Positions 23,701 through 35,176 of a stretch of DNA of 64,000 nt are shown in pieces. Position 1 is the first letter of the stretch. The number at the start of each line of letters is the position of its first letter. Under the pieces are notes generated by a model. That model did no database searches. It was given only the letters and a program-made list of their open reading frames with translations, and was not told the origin of the DNA. Source of the stretch: Lojkania enalia (Eukaryota > Ascomycota > Dothideomycetes > Pleosporales); assembly GCA_010094045.1 (NCBI GenBank), contig ML986659.1, forward strand, positions 91,648 to 155,647. Reading direction: 5' to 3'. The translations under genes and the position numbers were made by a program.

Positions 23701-26290
23701 TAAGATATCTCGCTATTATAGCTGCTAATACTCTCTATATTAACTATAGACCCGAAGAACGCCTTATCTTATACTATTCTGCTACCTATTCCGTTTTAGA
23801 TCAGCTCTATAGCCTATAAACTATCTTTTACTACTAATCTACTCTAGAATTATATTTAGCTAGCTAGTCTATACTTAGTAATATATTAAATTTTCCTAGG
23901 TTTATAATATTAATACTTCTTATATTAGTATATCCTGCAATGTTAAGTACTTACTTCTTAGTTTCTATTAGTACAACTCCTCTGCTATAGTCTATTAGCT
24001 TATTATCTACTAGGTGTATCGTGTAAGATACTATTTTTTCCCTCTACTCTATATTATTCTCGTGAACCTATTATACTGATATAAACGTGTCTAAAGCTCT
24101 ACTATCGAGTAGTACTCTAAGCTTCCTCCTATTAAACTCCGCTTAGAGTACTATATATAAAGGTACTATACTAGTAACCCTTCTAATAGCTTTTCTACCT
24201 AGTTCCTCGGCGTAGCTATCGCCTTAAGGGCTGCTTAGTTTTTTAACTAAGGTGGGAAGAATCCTACCTTCTTCTTTTCTCCTCTATATAGTAGACATCT
24301 ATCTATACTGCACCTTATCTATAGTTCTTAAGTATAAGCGGCCTTTACTTACTTACTATATATCTTATACTTCTATCCTAAGAAATACTATTACTATTCG
24401 ATTAGTCGATAGTCTTCGTCTAATTCTTACTATCTAAGTACCCTAAATATATCTTAGTAGTACTAGTATCTAACTATATATTATTTCCAGCTTAGCGCTT
24501 TATATTCCTCTAAATATATATTATCCTCAGGATATTCCTCCTCCTTAGATATACTTACTTCTATTGTCTTACGAGCTGTAATATTAAGTCGTCCTCTAAC
24601 GTTCCCTTATATCTCCCTTACCTCTAAGATTATCTTTCTCAGCTTTTCAGCTTCTACGACGATTTTACTAAGCCGGTATAGATACTCTATTCTAAGGTAA
24701 ATTAGATTTCTATAAATCTAACAGTACCTATTTTCTATATAATCTTCTATTTTATTCTAAAATAGTAAAATTCTTAGTAATAATTATATATCTATTCTTA
24801 GCTATACTCCTAGCTTTATTTTAATACTCTTATATATCTAGTAATTATCCTAATAACAGCTGGCCTAATCTTTTTTATAGCTGTTCTTATAGGGTAGTAT
24901 ATATTTCTCTTTCTTATCTTTTACTAGTTCTATAAGGTAGCCTTAGTATATTTCTTATATATACTCGAATATTTCTTTATTTATAACCTTTCCTACTAAT
25001 TTTACTACGTTTTCTAGTATATTCTAGCTGTCTCGGAACGTTACTTCTTTAAACGGGACGTTCTAGTATTTCTAGAAGTATAATCTTACCTAGTACGTTT
25101 TATTATAGATCTAGTACTTTTTTTACTTTATTCTTTCTAGGATTATCGCGCTATCGAGTCTTAGTACGTCTAGTAGGTATTCTATATTTCTAATAACTAC
25201 TACTACCCTTTTTAGCTGTAGCTAATAATTGCTTCCTTCTTTTACTAAATAGTACATCCCGTATCTATCGTCTATATAATATATCTAGTATCTTATTAGT
25301 TATTAGCATCTATTAGTAGGTTGTGTAGTTATTGTCCAGGCTTCCTTTTTCTTGCTTAGATATTCTTTTACATAGTACCCTTTCTATCTATATAGAAGGC
25401 ATGCTCCCTTTTTAAACCTTTCTTTCTTAAGATTACTTATCCTTAATCGTTGGTAGTTCTTTCTCTTATCCTTTTTAACTTTTCTAAGGACTATTAGATT
25501 ACTATCCTATAGCGCTATTTTACTTTCCTTCTTTACTAGTATAAATATCTACAGTTAAGATCTTTTCTCTATCTCCCGCTCGTACTGACGGTTATTAATC
25601 CTAACCGCTAATTCGATTATTTCTAATAGTTCTATTAGCCTTTCTTCTCTAGCTAGGTTATCCTTAACCTTATCCTTAAGACCTTTATAGAAGATTCCTA
25701 CTAATATACTATCGTCCTATCCCAATCTAGCGCTAAGTTTTTAGAATTCTATAGTATAATCCATTACCCTCTTAGTCTAGGTTAGTCTTAGTAGCTTCCT
25801 TTATACCTTCTATTCTGCGTCTACTTCTCTGAAGATATTTTAGACCTTATTCTTAAATCCTTCCCAGCTCTTAAAAAGTTCGTCTGTAGATTCCCTAGTC
25901 TTCTTTATATTACCTCTATTCTCTAGCCAATCTACTATAAATAGTTCGGCCTATACTAGTAGTATTTCTTCTATATTTATTATTGTAGCTAAGATCTTAT
26001 CCTTGTCTAGGAAGAAGGTCGTGCTATTAAACCTAAAGTACAGCTTTATTAATATAAGAAAAGGGTTAATATATTCTTTCTTACTATTAAACTTTCTTAG
26101 TAAAGCTATTTTAGCTTATACTTATTATTTGGCTTTAGCCAGGTCGGCTCTAGCTACAGCTAGCTTATATTACATCTATATAATATAGGTCTCCTATTCC
26201 TATACTTTCTATGCTATAGCTTCTTCTAGGGCTTACAGCCTTTAGGTTATTATAACTTAACTTTACGATGTAATAGACATCTTTAAATAG
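20760..26290 (-). pseudogene. Gypsy gag-pol remnant (Gag, PR, RT, RNase H, IN, chromodomain)
   Basis: Read on the minus strand through many stops and some frame changes. Near 25,400 lies a degenerate zinc-knuckle region (KKGACLLYR then KGYYVKE), expected at the end of Gag. Near 24,090-24,110 is LRVLLDSRA, matching the D(S/T)GA protease site. Around 23,060 the reverse transcriptase core is IVYLDNILVY, with the second catalytic Asp of YLDD changed to Asn. At about 23,000-22,600 follow EYKLLIALEKCEFYKTGIEF and the RNase H motif VKTDTSDKVIGA. Near 21,000-21,160 is the integrase C-terminal GPY/F-like segment (RPIKKLDYKRIGLFLI). At 20,760-20,900 is a chromodomain (YKVEYILVKKR ... KYLVK). The order PR-RT-RH-IN-chromo places it in the chromovirus branch of Ty3/Gypsy. 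Confidence 0.75.
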
Positions 26291-26321
26291 TTCCTATTCT
26301 CTTAATATTGGGTAGTTATTA

Positions 26322-26861
26322 TATTACTAACCTATATACTACTAGTATATATAATAACCGCTATTGCAGTCGTATATACACCGGGGCCTTATTTATATTA
26401 GGTTGGTTAGAGGTAGTAGCTTTAGTAAAGAGAGAGTATTAGGTTCGCCGGTTCTTTAAATGTAACAAGTATATTTAGAAGTCTAATAGAGTAACGAGAT
26501 AAATCTGCGAGAATAACTACTAAGGACTTAATCTAAATAAGAAGATCTTCTATCTTATATAGCTAAGTTTAAGACTGCCAAGCCTAGCTTATTAGGTCTA
26601 TTAGGTCTGTCAGGTCTGCCCTGCTATACCTAACATTTCTACTATAGTTACGTATATAGGTTGTACTATACTTTATCATCTAACTAATTATCTCTCTAGT
26701 TCCTGCAGTCCTACTGCTTACTATCTAATAACTAGTTTCTAACATACTTCTATCTAGTATTACCTTATCGGTCTTCGTCTAAGTCGACCTCTATAGTAGC
26801 TAATATTGGATTAAGCCCTAGTTATAGAGGTGGTGCCTCTTAGCGTTCTGTGTTTATAACA
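26322..26861 (-). repeat. 5' LTR of the Gypsy element
   Basis: The upstream LTR in the element's own orientation, 540 bp. On the minus strand it begins TGTTATAAAC, keeping the canonical TG end. The other end reads ...TAATA, apparently from ...TAACA. Compared with the partner it retains more C and G, so it is the less mutated copy. Confidence 0.9.
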
Positions 26862-27070
26862 GTAGACTTTAGTATACTACAGCTACTATAGAGAAACTAG
26901 CTATAACTTAAGAACTTATAAGAAAGATACTATAAATACTCCTTAATCTAGTATAGCTTAAATATTATAATTATCTTATTATGTTATTAAAATAGATTGC
27001 TATAAAAGCGTAAAAAGTTAGTAGGGGTAGCTGCTTATTTATAGTAGCTACTCGCTTATAAATATATTAG

Positions 27071-28563
27071 ACCTATAAGAAATTGATAAATATATTAAAA
27101 GGGAAAGAGCGATATAGTATCTCTAATTATAAATCTTTTATACTAAAAGTTATTATAGAATACGTAAAAGTAATAAATCTATAGAAATAATATCTACTAT
27201 ATTCTTAGTAGAATCTCTAGAAGTTAAAGAGATAAGTAGTTTAAATAAGAAGCGGACTATTTAACTATATCCGGTCCAACTATAGTAGCCTAAATACTAA
27301 CTTACTAGTACTAAAAGCGCTATAGAAAATAGTTATAGAAGAAATATAGAAATAGTTAGTATATTAAGATTAATTTTATAGTAGAGTCTAAGCTGTTAAT
27401 ATATATATAGTTTAATAAGTAAGAGAGATTTAATATAAACTTAGAATATAATAGAAATTTAGCGAGTCTACTAAATTATATCGGATACTATTATATAATA
27501 TAAAATTATATTAGATATTAGCTAATATACCCCTTTTTCTATATATATAAAAATGGCCTACTAGTTATCCCTAATTAAAGTAGTTTAGTTTCTTATATCC
27601 CTCCCTAAGATAAGATTCGTCTCTTATAATATAGTATATATATTATTTCTAAAACTATAGAATTGCTAATAATTTATAGATTAGAAATATTCTAGATAAG
27701 TATAATAAGAAGAAAATAAATTCTATAAATAATTAAGGCTAATAAGGAGAAAAATATCTTAAGTTAATAAGTAGAAGTATTTAAGCGATAGACTACAAAA
27801 GATTAGGAGTAATAATAAGCTAAATTAAAGAATACTCTTAATAAGGCTATAAATAAAATAGAAGAAGCTAAGAAAGACTTTAACAAATCTTGTATAATTG
27901 CTGGGTTATATATAGAGAAGTTATAGAAGTAAATAGAGAAGTTAACCCCCTCTATAATAGATTACAAATAGAAGACGTAAAAAATTTCAGTAAAATTTGC
28001 AAAGGTCTATATTCTTAAGAGAGAATTATACGAAGAAAGGTAAGGCCTATCTAAAATAGATATAAAAGTAGGAGATCTTATAAGTTAGGTGTATAAGAAA
28101 GAAAAAGAGTAGTTAGATGTAGAATATAAGATATTATACTAGAAAGGTACCTAAAAGAAGATTAAGAAGACTATAGAGCTGTTCGAATATTATAAATAAC
28201 TTTCTAATATACTCTAAAGGGATAATCCTTAAAAATTTAAAGATAGCATTTTTTAGATCTTAGAGGATAAATTTGGAGGGTTAAAGAGTGTAATTAATAG
28301 TAAATAATAAGACTTAGTAGGGAAAGATATATAATACCTAGAGTAGTATTTTTAGTAAAATAGATTAGCATTAGTCTATTATGTTAGTAAGGTGCGAGCG
28401 ACATACGTTAGCATTAGTTAGAGCGGCTATTAGCGGGCGATCGATAATTAGGATTAGTAATATCTTCTAAATTAATTATTTATTGCATATACTAAACAGT
28501 CTAATTTCCTTAATATTATTAAGTATAGACTTTACTTAGCATATTTTCGTATATGTTTTTATT
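27071..28563. repeat. AT-rich degenerate repeat with a decayed coiled-coil ORF
   Basis: Continuation of the AT-rich block. From about 27741 to 28206 the plus strand keeps one frame in which the stops are only TAA or TAG. The readable pieces are rich in Lys, Glu and Ile, as in a coiled coil (LKNTLNKAINKIEEAKKDF, LYEERxGLSKIDIKVGDLI). It probably belonged to another mobile element; no family is recognised. The rest shows nothing. Confidence 0.4.
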
Positions 28564-28708
28564 GCGTATCAGGTAGTATTAATTGCTGAGGCAAATATTT
28601 ATATATTAAAGGAGGGTAAGTTACCTATCTAGCTAGAGGTTAATAGTAGCAAGACTATATAGGTCTGAAAATATGCTAACTATAATAGGATAGTAGGAAT
28701 ACGTAATA
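28564..28708 (+). repeat. Dispersed ~147-bp repeat, copy 1 (degraded)
   Basis: Begins GCGTATCAGG, contains ATTGCTGAGGCAAATAT, GGAGGGTAAG, ACTATATAGG and ACTATAATAGGATAGTAG, and ends near ACGTAATA, a mutated form of ACATGTGACA. Faces copy 2 in inverted orientation across ~410 bp. Confidence 0.75.
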
Positions 28709-29118
28709 ACTTTATCATGAAATGTTTCGAAGCGTTAATATACTATAAAAGTATAAGCTTAGCTGTGTATTATTTAAATATATATTCTAACTAAGAATCA
28801 ACTATTCCTACTCTATAATACTATGTCCGTCTTCCGCAGTTGCTTCTAGATTTCATTCTGAAAGGGTTTAAAATGACTGGGCAACTATTTCTTACAATTG
28901 CCAATTAAACTATAAATATCTCGTATATTAATATATAGTATGTATCGGTATGTCCCGCTATATCTCTAATTTTATAATTCTCTTACACTATGTTACAAAG
29001 TTATTGTGATTTAGAGTAGTGTAAAAGAATAAGTTATCGTTGTAGAAACCGAAGACTTGAATAATTAAAATGCAACCGCTATCTTTGTCACTTCTATATG
29101 CAATTTCAGTATATCATA

Positions 29119-29261
29119 TGTTACATCTTCCTACTATCCTATTATAGTTGGTCTGTTTTCAGGCCTATATAGTCTCGCCATTACCAGCCTCTAGCTAGGC
29201 AGGCTACTTACCCTCCAATACATCAATATTTGCCTCAGCAATTGATGCTGCTTGATACGCG
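29119..29261 (-). repeat. Dispersed ~147-bp repeat, copy 2
   Basis: Inverted relative to copy 1, with outer end GATACGCGA at 29254-29262. Together copies 1 and 2 make a 698-bp unit with long inverted ends. The interior holds no readable ORF. Confidence 0.8.
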
Positions 29262-32200
29262 ACATTATATATAGTATATTCGGGTCTGATCTACATTAAG
29301 CATGCCTCTCTATTCATAAATACACTGGAGCCCTATGTTAAAAGAGAACGGTGCAATTCATGTAACCTAAGTAATTTTTATGCCTTCTTTTACTTATTTC
29401 CTCATAGATACATCTGTGAGGGATAGCCTGGACAGCTTCAATGAATAGTACTGAGAGAACTCCGAGAAAAATCCCAGCCGCGATAGAACGAATGAATACT
29501 CTACCTTTGAAATGATCCAGAACGGGTTAGAGAAAGATTTTCTATCCAATTTCGCGAAGATTCACCCTCCTGAACAATTTAAGCGCAGCAGACATGATAA
29601 GGTCGCTAAGGGCTATAAAGATTGTTTGCCGACACATGAATTGCTGTTGGGCAAAGGAAACAATTTCCGAAAAGGAAGGTTCATGATGACGTGAGCAAGA
29701 ATGATTTCACAATTTATTTCCGAGATGCCTATAATATACAAATATCAGAGCCATAAAGAGTCATCCTATTGCATCCACCACGTAAGCTTAAAAGTATCAT
29801 CGAAGTCTAAGTGCAGGCTCTGCTGCGCTATTACTCTTTGGCCGAAGGTAGCGTTACCCAGGTCCCATATAGTAGCCTAAAGCCAGTCATGATCGGCAAA
29901 AACTGCAGTAACACAGAAATAAAGCTGAAGATTACTCGTAAAAAAAGACCGACGGGGGTAGCCAAAGGAGTAAATGGGCCGACGCCGTTAATATCCAATA
30001 TCACTCACAATGATAGCCCATTTAGAATGTCGGTTCGGAATCCGGTCATTATAGTGGATGATGTCAAGATCACACCAACAGATTCGAGTGCTTATCTCCG
30101 GGGCGCATAATCATGTGGTATCAAGCATGTAAGGTAGAACTAAACAGCATAAAATAAAGAACCCGGAGGCACAATTGACGATGTCCCCCTGCAATGAATG
30201 AGTAATAAGGTCTGTGCAGAACCTGTCCCACAGAAAGCCTGCGACACGGACCTGATATATTTATTGCAACCTTTGGAGGGATCGTGCTAATAACGGAACA
30301 GCGCACGAGTATAGCTCAGAATCAAAAACCCAAGTCAAGTCAAGCAAAGCGGCACGCACCCGAAGCTGCATGCGGAAAACGTCGATTTTGGCAAGAGCTT
30401 TAAGATCTCCAGGAAAAAATTTTACGAACAAATCCGAGTTATTGAAGAAGTGTGATGACATGCGAACTCGACCTGGAGAAGAAGAATTCTATTGCAAAAG
30501 TCAATTAGTATTTGCAGGACTCATCAACGCCTGTTCAGTAACCAAGGAACCGAAAGCAGCAATCAGTACTAAAGATGGTCAATTGCGCGCCAATAGACAT
30601 TTTCAGGGCATACGCACTATTTTCGACATAATAGCATTTTCATTTCAGCTTGGAAGGTTCTGTTAGACAGTGTGAACGGTATGTTTTCCTATCCCAAGTG
30701 GATTCGATGTCTTGGGAGGGCCAGGATACAGCGTGGTTAATACCAAGGCCAAAGGCATATATAACCTATAATAGATGATGAGGTCTGTATTATTAAGCGG
30801 TTTCGAACTTGCAGCAAATCACGAAAAAAGTGATCCGATGTATCCAGTTCAACTTTAACCTTGATCTATTCGCGGTTAGTAACGAGCTGCGGACGGCGGG
30901 CTATCCGTCTTCCGATACGTGCGAAGAACGCGCCGCCAAGTCCGCTACCGAGAATGTGGTGTTAGCAGCCCTAGAGTGAACCAATGTTAGAGTGTGAGCT
31001 AGCCAAAAGAGGGGGTATCCTAGAGCGCACCTTATTGTCCACTGCAATCCACGGCTTTTTAGCGAGCCTTCCTAATTAGGCATGTTGGGGGCCTCGCTTA
31101 ATGAAAGTCGCCAGTACAAATTGTGCACGTGATACCACACCACTACTTCGTGCTTCGCTTCTCGCTGAGCCGACCAGGACCTCCAGAACACATCTAATCC
31201 TACGCTGCGGTCCCGTATCTCATTATTTAGTAGTAGCATCAGCCTCGGTTGCGACGACGCAGCTTACTACATCTGCCGCTGTGGGCGCGGGGCCGGAGTG
31301 AATTGGTAGCAGCGTTAGTAGTTGGATCCAAAAATCGAGACTGCCCTTCACCAGGTACCTGACTTGGACTCGCATAAATCTGGCGGCACCAATGAGCGCA
31401 ATGAGCGCTGGCGGTCTGCATACATCTAGTGTTTCAGCATCTGCAGTATCCTACGCCTTCTTCGCCTAAAATGTCATCGCCGAACGACAAACAAGCGAAT
31501 ATGGAGTTATACCGCACAACTAAAATACTGTGATATTTCCATACAGGAATTTCAATGGCCGAATTATGTGCATGCCTGGAGGAACGTGCCTGCGACCTCC
31601 AAGAACATAAAGACGCTTTGAAGCAAGAGTGCATCAGAGGGATTAGAACCGTAGAGGAGGGGGACCTGGCTCTCTTATTGGACATTCCAGCCACGAAAAT
31701 AGATAACATGAATGAAGATACACAGTTCCTAGAGCATTGCAAGATTAGGATAGAAAGATTGGCGGCTGAGGATGCAGTTCCAGACTAGGACATAGGGGAC
31801 GTTTAACGCATCTTGAAATATCTCACAGTGACCCTTCAAAGGAATTGGATTATGGATTCAAGGAGCTTAAAAATGAAAGTAGATGATCAAAGGATGAGCT
31901 ACGTCCTGGTGGCACCGGAAAATTTTATGAGCTCTGCGATAGGCTGGGAGTTCGTGAAGAGAATAAAGACAACCAACTTGGTGGGAAATTACAGAATGGA
32001 CCCCCCTGGGTCTAGTTGTAGGCCAGAATCAAATAGTGCTGCGGCATATCTATAACTCTAAGAAAAGACAATGAAACCGGTGGTTGAATTCCGCCTAGTC
32101 TCTATACTGCTAAAGGGGCTCTCATCAATAATAATTACTTCATGATTAGAGCAATAGGAACTCCCCTTACACATACTCCATGCTTGCCTAGAGCCTTTCA

Positions 32201-32304
32201 TCAATAAGGAAACAATTTGCCTTAAAATATCAAGTATACTGTTCTTTTGATGGGGTGGAAAACGCCACCGGCACACAAAAATACACGCAGTGGTGCCGCT
32301 TATT
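29262..32304. other. Anonymous region with one possible decayed ORF
   Basis: About 3 kb of moderately AT-rich sequence without a recognisable gene. A possible remnant is the ATG frame 31555-31788 (77 codons, charged and helical, starting MAELCACLEERACDLQEHK). It follows an acceptor-like CATACAG at 31540-31546. A second readable frame at about 31813-32020 includes ELRPGGTGKFYELCDRLG but contains a TGA. I cannot name either. Open frames at 29811-30110, 30370-30666 and 31101-31301 have no protein-like features. Confidence 0.35.
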
Positions 32305-32442
32305 AGGCAGCATCGACTGCTAAGGGAAATATTGATGTATTGAAGGAGGGTAAGTGGCCTGCCTCGCTAGAAGCTGGCAATGGCGAGACTATATAGGCCT
32401 GAAAACAGACCAACTATAATAGGATAGTAGAAACATGTGACA
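32305..32442 (+). repeat. Dispersed ~147-bp repeat, copy 3 (solitary)
   Basis: Contains ATTGATGTATTGAAGGAGGG, ACTATATAGGCCTGAAAACA and ends AACATGTGACA. Its first ~20 bases are diverged. No inverted partner is found nearby, so the unit can occur alone. Confidence 0.8.
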
Positions 32443-35002
32443 TAAACCATGCGACAAGTGGAGCCACCCCTAACGCTTTTATCCTTATTCGTACTAGTAG
32501 AACTTCATCGGTTGGCATTTATGAGGGAATTAAATTGCACCAGAATTAAGCATTGCAAGCGAGATAGCAGCAAGTCCTGTGGTCCTTTATATTAAGTCTT
32601 AGAATTGGTCGAATTGGACCCCTGTCTCCAGATAGTGAATCCAGCTTGCATTGTAATACTTTTGGTGAATCTCCATCCTAGAGACCTTCGATAACATCCG
32701 TGATAATCAATTTGACCCATAAGACACCTTCAGCTCTTTAGTAGATTTAAGGACACACGTTACCAAAGAATGTCTAAGTGGTGCAATACGGTGAAAATTC
32801 ATGGCGTGAGGCTATATAATATACTATTCTATTATTCAAATGCATGCGGGTGTCGCCTTTCATACGATTATGCATGGTGAATCCAGGATGATATCAAAAA
32901 AAAAGGTCAACCAAAACATTCTCTCGCCCACCAATTAGACATGGAGTAGCCCGGTTGTTTTGCCATCGGCCATTTAAATAAGTGAGTTAAAATAAGTCAA
33001 GAAAGTCGCATGGTTTTGGTAGAATCCTTAACTCTGTTCATCTACGGTATTAATGAATAGATCTATGTTAGTTGGCCCTTTGTACTGCTGAACGGTGTGT
33101 TTCAATACGGCTTAGAGATAAGCAAGAAGCCATCAATGGTGCTCAGCATAGTCAATCAACATCGCTCAACGAATGGCAGAAGTTCCTCGCACTGGCAAGA
33201 AGTTGGAATAGGATGCGTTGCAGAAGACCTTCGATACATATCTGTTATTCTTTGCCTCAGAATGCGAATTAGAAATCACCAGTTATCCATTGATTTAGCG
33301 AGTTATTCCGACTCAGGCATTAATAAGTCTGAGCGTTGGGAACAGCAACGACGATTTCTGGGGGCTTATTTACCACTGATTTAGAAGATGCCGTTTCAGT
33401 ATCGCAACCTCTTAATAAAAGATACGGTATCCAAATAGAGCAATTTAAATATAACTCTATACGCTGTTTCAAATTGCTGTGACCTTTCTTCATGGTTGGG
33501 TAAGAAAAGACTTTGTAGTATTCCTATATCACCCTTTCCTATCAGCTATGATACATTATAGGAAAAACTTTGGGAATCTACGCGCTCTGATAGATGCTAT
33601 GAGTTGTTTTTAATGACATCAGTTAGTGTTCTAGATATCTCAACTGAGCTAATGCCTTGATGTGAAACCAGGAGGTTTGCAAACCTTGTGATGCCGTGTG
33701 AATTTCACCAGATAATATATGCGGGATGGCCGCTTGTACCTTTTCGTAACCATCGTCCTCGGAACCAGAGAAGAGATATATGTCCATATGATATACATAG
33801 AGATGACCTTTGAATTGAAGAGGATATTCGAGGGATGAAGGAATATTACCGACGAGCTAGAGCATATGCAGACAAACACAAATTTTCCCAAACTTGCCAG
33901 TTAATGAACCAAGTCCAGACAAGCCACTCGCTCCCCGGCAAGTGTACACCAATATCTTCTTTTCATCGAGGAATTAGGTGAATTCCTCGCTCAGCAATAT
34001 AGATATCCTCGAGTGGAACTTTAGGACACACGGGAGTTTATCCGTGGCGCCCAGCCTACTAGCAGTGACAATATTCTAAGCGATGAGACTAGTGTGGATG
34101 TAATTTCTACCACGATGTGGCCTACCACCAATACCACCTCTACGATCACGAACTTGTATGTTGTAGACGTCATTCATTTGGTTCACAATGGTAATAAAAC
34201 TTTACCTCAACATTTCGTACATGACAGGATATGCGTTAAACTTAATCCTGCAAAAGATAAAGATGTAAGAGTTAACTGGAGTTCTTTAGGTTTTGTTAAC
34301 CAAAAAATAAAGTGAAGTTTTCGCCGGAGCAGAACGGGCTGACATGGATGCTGACAGTAATAGACGGTTTCCACATAGTCATTGTCAATAATATAGAGGT
34401 ACAAATTGTTTTAGTAAGACAATACTAACAAAGCGAAATACGGGTGGATTATACGCCTCTGCCTACTATGGTTTAAAAAAGCTCCTCACTAGTTTTCATC
34501 GTCATGAAGAATAATCGCTGAAAGTGGTTTTTACCCCGTAGAACCTGAGATGACTAAGGCCACAGAGAGTGCTATGCTAGGTTGCACTCAACCATCGACC
34601 TTTGAACAGCCTTACAATATCATTCGAACGTGTTCTTTCTAGACATCGAACAGAAAGGATACAATGCAGATCGATAAGATCCTTCCTTTAGGGAGACTAA
34701 GAAATATGTTCTATACCCATCCTATTAGCTTGTCTTCTATTTACAGCTCCCCACAAAAGCTCTGGGAGCTTTGCTTCCACTTTAAACTACCCATATTAGC
34801 CAATAGGAGGCGTCCACTCCCAAAGTTGCAGTCACAACCGCCCTATAGGGTTCTACTGTACTGCTCGTTCCGGAACTACCACGTTATTCTTGTGCATCCG
34901 CTAGAACCACACCAGACATAAGTGGGGTACTCTAAATGACCATAAATGGCACATAGTCGTGCATTAGCAATCCCCCTGATACTCTATATATTCTATATGT
35001 AT
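32443..35002. other. Anonymous region
   Basis: 2.5 kb in which I see no gene, RNA or repeat. Open frames at 33072-33384, 34094-34315 and 34664-34921 lack domain motifs, splice partners or composition typical of coding DNA. Confidence 0.4.
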
Positions 35003-35176
35003 GCTCAGGTCACGTGCCTGGTCAGCTGTGCAGCCCTTGACTAAGCAGTCTCATGTACTATATATTCTCCAGCCGTGCCTTGACCGAGAGGTCAAGGGAC
35101 ATCATCAATACATCCACCTATACCACCCTATACAGTCTCCACCCCCTCCTGCTTATACTATATGCAGAGTTATATG
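35003..35176 (+). repeat. ~170-bp inverted repeat, left copy
   Basis: Begins GCTCAGGTCACGTGCCTGGT and runs through TACAGTCTCCACCCCCTCCT to GAGTTATATG. The reverse complement occurs at 48561-48726 with few differences plus a small indel near the inner end. The two copies face each other over 13.7 kb. No matching target-site duplication is visible beside them. Confidence 0.8.

Larger units (their letters stand above)
19386..26861 (-). mobile_element. Ty3/Gypsy chromodomain LTR retrotransposon, full length but RIP-degraded
   Basis: Two 540-bp direct repeats at 19386-19925 and 26322-26861 bound a 7476-bp element. The pentamer GTAGA occurs directly outside both ends (19381-19385 and 26862-26866), a 5-bp target-site duplication as expected for Gypsy integration. 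Coding sense is the minus strand: gag, then protease, reverse transcriptase, RNase H, integrase and chromodomain run from right to left. A purine tract sits just inside the left LTR, which confirms the direction. All genes are full of TAA/TAG stops. It interrupts a Fot-like transposase, so it is younger than that element. Confidence 0.9.
17733..27070 (+). mobile_element. Second Fot1/pogo-like DNA transposon, split by a Gypsy insertion
   Basis: Inverted ends at 17733-17790 and 27013-27070 share TATTTATAAGCGAGT and CCCCTACTAACTTTT, with a few transitions between. Removing the Gypsy element and one target duplication leaves about 1.86 kb, the same size as its neighbour. The ends differ from those of the 15842-17706 element, so this is a different family or subfamily. 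Transposase reads on the plus strand, opposite to the neighbour. The first element ends at 17706 and this one starts 26 bp later. Confidence 0.7.

Noticed and set aside
24252..24437. Open frames in the AT-rich block (24252-24437 and 26003-26188, plus strand)
   Set aside because: They lie antisense to Gypsy pol and gag, show AT-biased composition only and have no protein character.
28564..29261. Target-site duplication for the 698-bp paired repeat unit
   Set aside because: Flanks do not match; the region is heavily mutated, so absence is uninformative.
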